From contig NC_067481.1 in NCBI RefSeq assembly GCF_947179515.1, positions 87,049,547-87,113,546 of the forward strand: a stretch of 64,000 bases of DNA. The letters run 5' to 3'. The stretch comes from Apodemus sylvaticus. Lineage: Eukaryota > Chordata > Mammalia > Rodentia > Muridae. The notes below the pieces were generated by a model, which searched no databases, had not been told where the DNA came from, and was given only the letters and a program-made list of their open reading frames with translations. Below are positions 59,370-64,000 of the stretch, one piece after another (position 1 is the stretch's first letter; each line of letters opens with the position of its first letter). A program made the position numbers and the translations under genes.

Positions 59370-59815
59370 AGTTTGTTTATTAGTTCTTTGAGAACTTCAT
59401 AAACTCATTGTGATCAAACTCAGCCCTCTTTCTCAAAACTTTCTGGATCTCACTCCCTGTCTCTTCTAATCCAATTTGTGTCCTTTGTAAATATTTCTCC
59501 ATTAATATAATTTGCACCGCACAAATATTTTTACATGTATGTCCTTCCACTGGAACATGATCAATATGATTAGGGGCTACCAATAGGATTAGGGCTGGGC
59601 CTTACAGCCAAATTAGCATCTCCATGCTTGGGTTTTATCAGGTTTGACCTTGCACAGAAAGTATGCATGTTCTCACATCTGTCGGGAGTTCACAGGTATG
59701 GCTTCCTTGCAGTAGCAGGAAGTTGCTATCCTTTGTAGCCATCCATTGCCTCTGAGGATTTTCTTTATTCTGTCTTTCACAGTGATTTCTGAACCTTTTC
59801 AGTGAAGATTCAACA
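59370..59815 (-). mobile_element. Old L1 3' UTR, antisense
   Basis: 'TTCTTTGAGAACTTCATAAA', 'GTCCTTCCACTGGAACATGA', 'AGGGCTGGGCCTTACAGCCA' and 'TGCTTGGGTTTTATCAGGTT', then 'GGGAGTTCACAGGTATGGCT', follow the antisense order of an old murine L1 3' UTR ('tttgagaatttcatac', 'ccactggagcatggtcaa', 'tgctgggattt', 'gtgagttcat'). It lies directly beside the B1. The limits are approximate. Confidence 0.65.
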
Positions 59816-60085
59816 TACACAGTCCCATTTACAGCTAGATAGCTGAATATTCTGCAGTTTTCTGTCTTTGCACTTTGATCAGTTATTGCTGATTATTATA
59901 TACTGTAAATAGACATGTCTCTACAGAGTGATTAGATATGCACTGATCTCTGGTTATAATGACAAACCATTAGGAGCTTCTTAATACTATGCCCATTTAG
60001 GAGAATAATATCAGTAAATTTTTTCCTAGGGTCTATGATTAGTCTAGCAATAGGATATAGACTATCAAATAGGAATAGAATATCA

Positions 60086-60192
60086 AACCCCTGTTTGATA
60101 ATCACAAATATTGTATAATTATTCCACTCACATTTATAATGCGTCTGTCATAGCAATTTTGTGCAACAAGAAGTTAGAGATTGCTGTGAGGA
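60086..60192 (+). repeat. Local direct duplication, copy 1
   Basis: The segment starting AACCCCTGTTTGATAATCAC and ending TTGCTGTGAGGA recurs at 60934-61040 with about ten differences. It is not a SINE or L1 that I recognise. Confidence 0.9.
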
Positions 60193-60933
60193 AGGTGGAG
60201 ATTAGATTCTTCATCCAATATTGGTACCAGGTTTGGGTTTTAACTGGGTAAGCAGTCTTATATAAAATTAGAACCATTCATCAGCATATATGTATGTGCA
60301 TTTGTGCATACAGATGTGTCTCTGTGTGTGGTTTGTATCTATTTGTCTCTGTGTGTGTTACAGACTTTAAATATTTAAGATAGATTTTGTTTGTATTTAT
60401 TTTTACTTATTTTCTTTTAGTTTACTTTTCAAAAAATAATCTCATACCACACAAATACCTTTTTATTTTCTTGCATGAAGGCAAAGTGGTTAGGAAACTA
60501 CCTGGCACAGAGCCAGATCTGCATGACAATGGTTCTCACAGCAGCTGTTACTTTTCTACAGGGGTTGCTGAGATGCGATTTTAATTTATTATATGAAAAT
60601 CACAACTTGTGCTTGATCTTTTCAGCTGTGAGAAAGTTAGACTTTGGCAAACACAATTTACTACTCATTGTATCCAGTCATTGTAAAACACACCAGTTGT
60701 CTGGCCTTCCCAGTAGTGACAATAAACTCCTGTTAAACCAGTGCTTGCTTTCCACACCTTTTGGTAATCGGGTGCACACCGATCTATGGACATGTTTTTT
60801 TTAGAATACTCACCATATATAGTTCTTGAAAAGTAGCAAGTATGCTAAAAGATCAATCTACTTTTTGCTTTTGTTTATAGGATGTCCATTATTAGAGATA
60901 GTAGGAGGATATCTGCTTACCTGTAATAGGTTG

Positions 60934-61040
60934 AACCCCTGTTTGATAATCACAAATATTGTACAATTATTCCACTCACATTTGTAATGCATCTGTCATA
61001 ACAATTTTGTGCGACTAAAAGGTAGAGATTGCTGTGAGGA
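60934..61040 (+). repeat. Local direct duplication, copy 2
   Basis: Same length and orientation as 60086-60192, displaced by 848 bp. The flanks on both sides differ between the copies, so the homology has sharp ends. Confidence 0.9.
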
Positions 61041-61237
61041 TAGAAGACAATTGGAAGGAGGTATTAAAAATTATTGTTGCATGGATTCCATCATGGAGCC
61101 TCTTATTCATGACAACCTGAAGCTTTGTTCTAAGCCATAGTCATTTTTATATGGTTTATAATAAATTATTTTGCTACCTTGCAGGAAAAACCAAACATAC
61201 AGAAACCAACAAATTGTATTTAACTAGTAATACTATA

Positions 61238-61312
61238 AATTACTATATAGTATATATACTATATATATAAAATATATACTATATATTATAATATAGTATA
61301 AATACTATGGTT
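61238..61312. repeat. TA-rich low-complexity block
   Basis: Degenerate TATA/TACTATA units run for about 75 bp. Confidence 0.8.
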
Positions 61313-61721
61313 ATAAAGAAGAGAAGGCAGAAGAAACCTGGGGTGCCAACCTAGTCTATATGAAACCTTATTTCAAAACAGCATAAACAACAAAAGAGGG
61401 GCGGAAGGAGGCAAAAACAGCTAGATTTACACAGATAATGAATAGGTAGATACATTAAAAATATAGTTTAACAGTGATCAAACTGAAGAAATCTACCATA
61501 TTGTGGACAAACATTGAAAAATCTGTGTCTGCACAGCTTAATTGAGTAGAATTTCAGGACTGTGGGGGAGATTGGTATGTTTCAGGCCAAAAAGCTAGTT
61601 ACCTTATTTTGTGTTGTTGCTAGCCCTTTGCAACAGTCATTCCTTATCTATCTCTGTACTGTAACCAACATATTGTGACTAACAGATTAAAAAAATAAAA
61701 ACTTTTAGGATCAATTAGCTT

Positions 61722-61732
61722 AGTTGTCAGCT
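61722..61732. repeat. Left target-site duplication of a young L1
   Basis: AGTTGTCAGCT, identical to 62059-62069. Confidence 0.85.
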
Positions 61733-62058
61733 TTTTTTTAAATTTTTTTATTCGATATATTCTTTATTTACATTTCAAATGATTTCCCCTTTCCTGGCTC
61801 CCCACTTCCCGAAAGTCCCATAAGCCCTCTTCCCTCCCCCTGTTCCCCAATCTACCCCTTCCCAATTCCCTGTTCTGGTATTCCCCTACACTGCTGCACT
61901 GAGCCTTTCCAGAACCAGGGGCCACTCCTTCCTTCTTCGTGGACATCATTTGATATGTGGATTATGTCTTGGGTATTCCAACTTTCTAGGCTAATATCCG
62001 CTTATCAGTGAGTTGAATACCATGAGTGATCTTTTGAGACTGGATTACCTCAAAAAAA
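61733..62058 (-). mobile_element. Short 5'-truncated L1, antisense, with target-site duplication
   Basis: The T-run and 'TTTATTCGATATATTCTTTA' mark the complement of the tail. The pyrimidine-rich 3' UTR follows, then the very end of ORF2 ('TAATATCCGCTTATCAGTGA', 'GACTGGATTACCTCA'). At 326 bp it is a typical severely truncated insertion. Identical 11-bp direct repeats flank it. An extra A-run (62052-62058) lies between the truncated 5' end and the right duplication. It shares the 3' UTR type of the L1 at 33839-34366 but differs at scattered sites. Confidence 0.92.
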
Positions 62059-62069
62059 AGTTGTCAGCT
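62059..62069. repeat. Right target-site duplication of a young L1
   Basis: AGTTGTCAGCT, identical to 61722-61732. Confidence 0.85.
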
Positions 62070-64000
62070 AGCTTACAGCAATCAAAAGATATAATGACAT
62101 CAACATCTTGGGCCTCCTATAAAAAGGCTTTTCCCATCTCTCTGTACCAGCCTCTCTGATGTAGCCTATAGTTTTAAAAAGCTAGAAAAGCTTCATGAAA
62201 CTGTACCACAACGGAATATGGAATTTACGATAACTTAAATCTGTATTACTAGTCTATAGACACTCAAAAAAATGATTCCAGAACATACTGTTTTCTTAAT
62301 TCCCTTTAATAGGAGAGCTGTGGTTTTTGCATGGATAATATCGATCCTGTTGGGCAAAACACTGGTGCACAGTCCCTAAGAGAAAATTATTAGACAGTTA
62401 CATTTTTATGTATCCATGATACAAAAGCTGTAAGTTGTTTATCAGAACCCTATTGATGAGGTTTCAAATTGTACTCACTAACCTCAACTACTTACATACA
62501 GACAGAACATATGGAAGAATGGTGTGACCAAGTTTCCTCATGTGAAGACAGGGCCTTCAACTAAAAGCAGGAAAAACATGACACCTGAGTATGATAAAGA
62601 GATTTAGACAGGAGTTAAATGTAGGAAGAAGAAAACATCCTACTGCAGAAATCTTTGAGGAAAGGCCAGCATCGTTAGCTTTGTCCTATGTCCTTTGTCC
62701 TATACATTTCAAGACAATGGACTTCTAAAATCCACCAAGATGTGTATGGGAGGATAATTTATGTTTAATATACCTGGCTCAGTGGTCTTTCACAGGACCA
62801 CAGAATACTTGCATGGAAAAGTTCTGCCCAACTGGCATGTGGGAATAGCACTCAGGGGTGGAGGGAAGAAGCACTTTTTATAGCAAGGCCATGACCCATA
62901 TTCTTTACCCACTATCTAATCTCCCCCATTCTTTTCCCCAATAGCATAAGCAACAGTGTGACAAACTGTGCATAAACTATGCTAACTGCTGGCAGCTGCT
63001 CATCTCATGCATGCTTTTGATTGTACATTGTTTCTCTCCATCACTGTTTACTCTGCTTTCTACTAATCACAACTTTCAGACTGGGGTGGGGGGAAGAAAA
63101 AGAAAAACAACAACAAAACCAACTTATTTTGGACAAGTGTGATGCTGCTCTTTTCTGTCACTTCAAAAAGTCGACTTCAAATTCCTCTAGGCTCATTTGT
63201 GAAGCAAATGGGTAAATTCTGTCTTGGAATAAACCTAAAAGTCTATGTAAGAGGAATCAACACTGTAGCCAAAAGGCTTCTTCCTAGATACTACCTTGTA
63301 TAATCCTATGAAAAATAGGTTAATAGGCTCCACAGCTCACAATTTTCTGTACATATTTCATTAGGAAGCTATTTTCTTTGTCAAACTTTTTTTTCCTGTA
63401 AATTTTATAATAGGACACAGCTGCTTGTATACCCCCATATATGCTGATACAGTGTTGTATATAAATTGCTGCATAAAGACATGCCAAATGGGCAAAAAAT
63501 ACAACATGAGCAAAATTATCAGATTAGATTGGCAGATGCTTATATTAAACATGTCTGTTTACATTGTGTATGAAAGGTTTTCATGGGCTTTGATTTTAGA
63601 TTCACTGGAGCATCTCTGTTTCTTTTATGAGATCTAAATTACACTAGTTATTACCGGTTTTAGAAAATGTAAGCTAAATTACAGAAATAATCATATGATT
63701 TTGCTATTTATTTTTCTTATTATAAAACGCATCACAAATGTAGTAATAATATACTCCAGGAGTCTAACCAGTCACTCCTAGCTGGAGGTAGTCTCAGTGT
63801 TAGCCTAATTAGCTTGGTTCTGGAAATCAGGGAAAGGAATGAAAGTGAATTTGAAACTGTAATGATTTATGTCCCAAGGTCAGGATTTAAGGACTCTTCA
63901 TGGATAGAAAATTAAATGATGAGGGCACAGATTGAAGGAAGCCACCTTTGTTGGTTAGTGATGGATCATATTTGATTGTATTTATTCTTGTGGTTTTCAA
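62070..64000. other. Unique AT-rich non-coding sequence
   Basis: No gene or repeat family is recognised to the end of the window. Confidence 0.55.

Larger units (their letters stand above)
59816..61237. other. AT-rich non-coding sequence with a local direct duplication
   Basis: No gene is recognised. It contains the two 107-bp direct repeat copies described separately. Confidence 0.5.

Noticed and set aside
9581..61312. CRISPR-like regularly spaced repeats
   Set aside because: All tandem arrays here are microsatellites without spacers, and the genome is clearly mammalian.

Overview
The window looks like non-coding nuclear DNA from a murine rodent. Rat (Rattus) is my first guess, but mouse or another murine cannot be excluded. 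The evidence is the repeat content: L1 (LINE-1) copies with the murine 3' end ('ATTTACATTTCAAATGATTT' on the antisense strand), Lx-type L1 3' UTRs, B1 and B4 SINEs, MaLR-type LTRs, a URR1-like hAT transposon relic, and many long GT, TA, GA and CTTT microsatellites. The sequence is AT-rich and CpG-poor throughout, except for one LTR-like block near 2.7-3.0 kb. Assignments rest on recognising repeat families by eye; no database search was possible.

No host protein-coding gene, rRNA, tRNA or CRISPR array is supported. The only long reading frames with recognisable protein sequence are dead pieces of L1 ORF2, the endonuclease/reverse transcriptase protein of LINE-1. Other frames are chance ORFs in AT-rich DNA, low-complexity translations of simple repeats, or the antisense of L1. 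The window is best read as gene desert or deep intron.

Layout: 0-8 kb is mostly unique AT-rich DNA with one CpG-rich LTR-like element (2.64-3.18 kb), ending in a pyrimidine-rich tract of about 290 bp (7.73-8.02 kb). A cluster of old L1 fragments lies at 8.3-9.2 kb. 9-24 kb is mostly unique, with SINEs, microsatellites, a possible MIR and purine or pyrimidine tracts. 24.2-26.0 kb is a 5'-truncated antisense L1. 26-33 kb holds a MaLR-type LTR and a B4 SINE, then unique DNA.

33.8-36.5 kb is the clearest structure. It is an L1 insertion with a twin-primed 5' inversion, bounded by a 14-bp target-site duplication and interrupted by a second short L1 that has its own 12-bp duplication. 41.9-42.4 kb is a TA-rich block. 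42.9-45.4 kb is a sense L1 with most of its reverse-transcriptase domain still open. 46-50 kb carries URR1-like, L2 and MaLR relics. 50.6-52.3 kb and 53.5-54.5 kb are older Lx-type L1 segments. 55-64 kb holds further L1 3' ends, a B1, a local 107-bp direct duplication at about 60.1 and 61.0 kb, and a small L1 insertion at 61.7-62.1 kb with an 11-bp duplication.

I found no undescribed functional system. The points of interest concern retrotransposition mechanism and local sequence structure.
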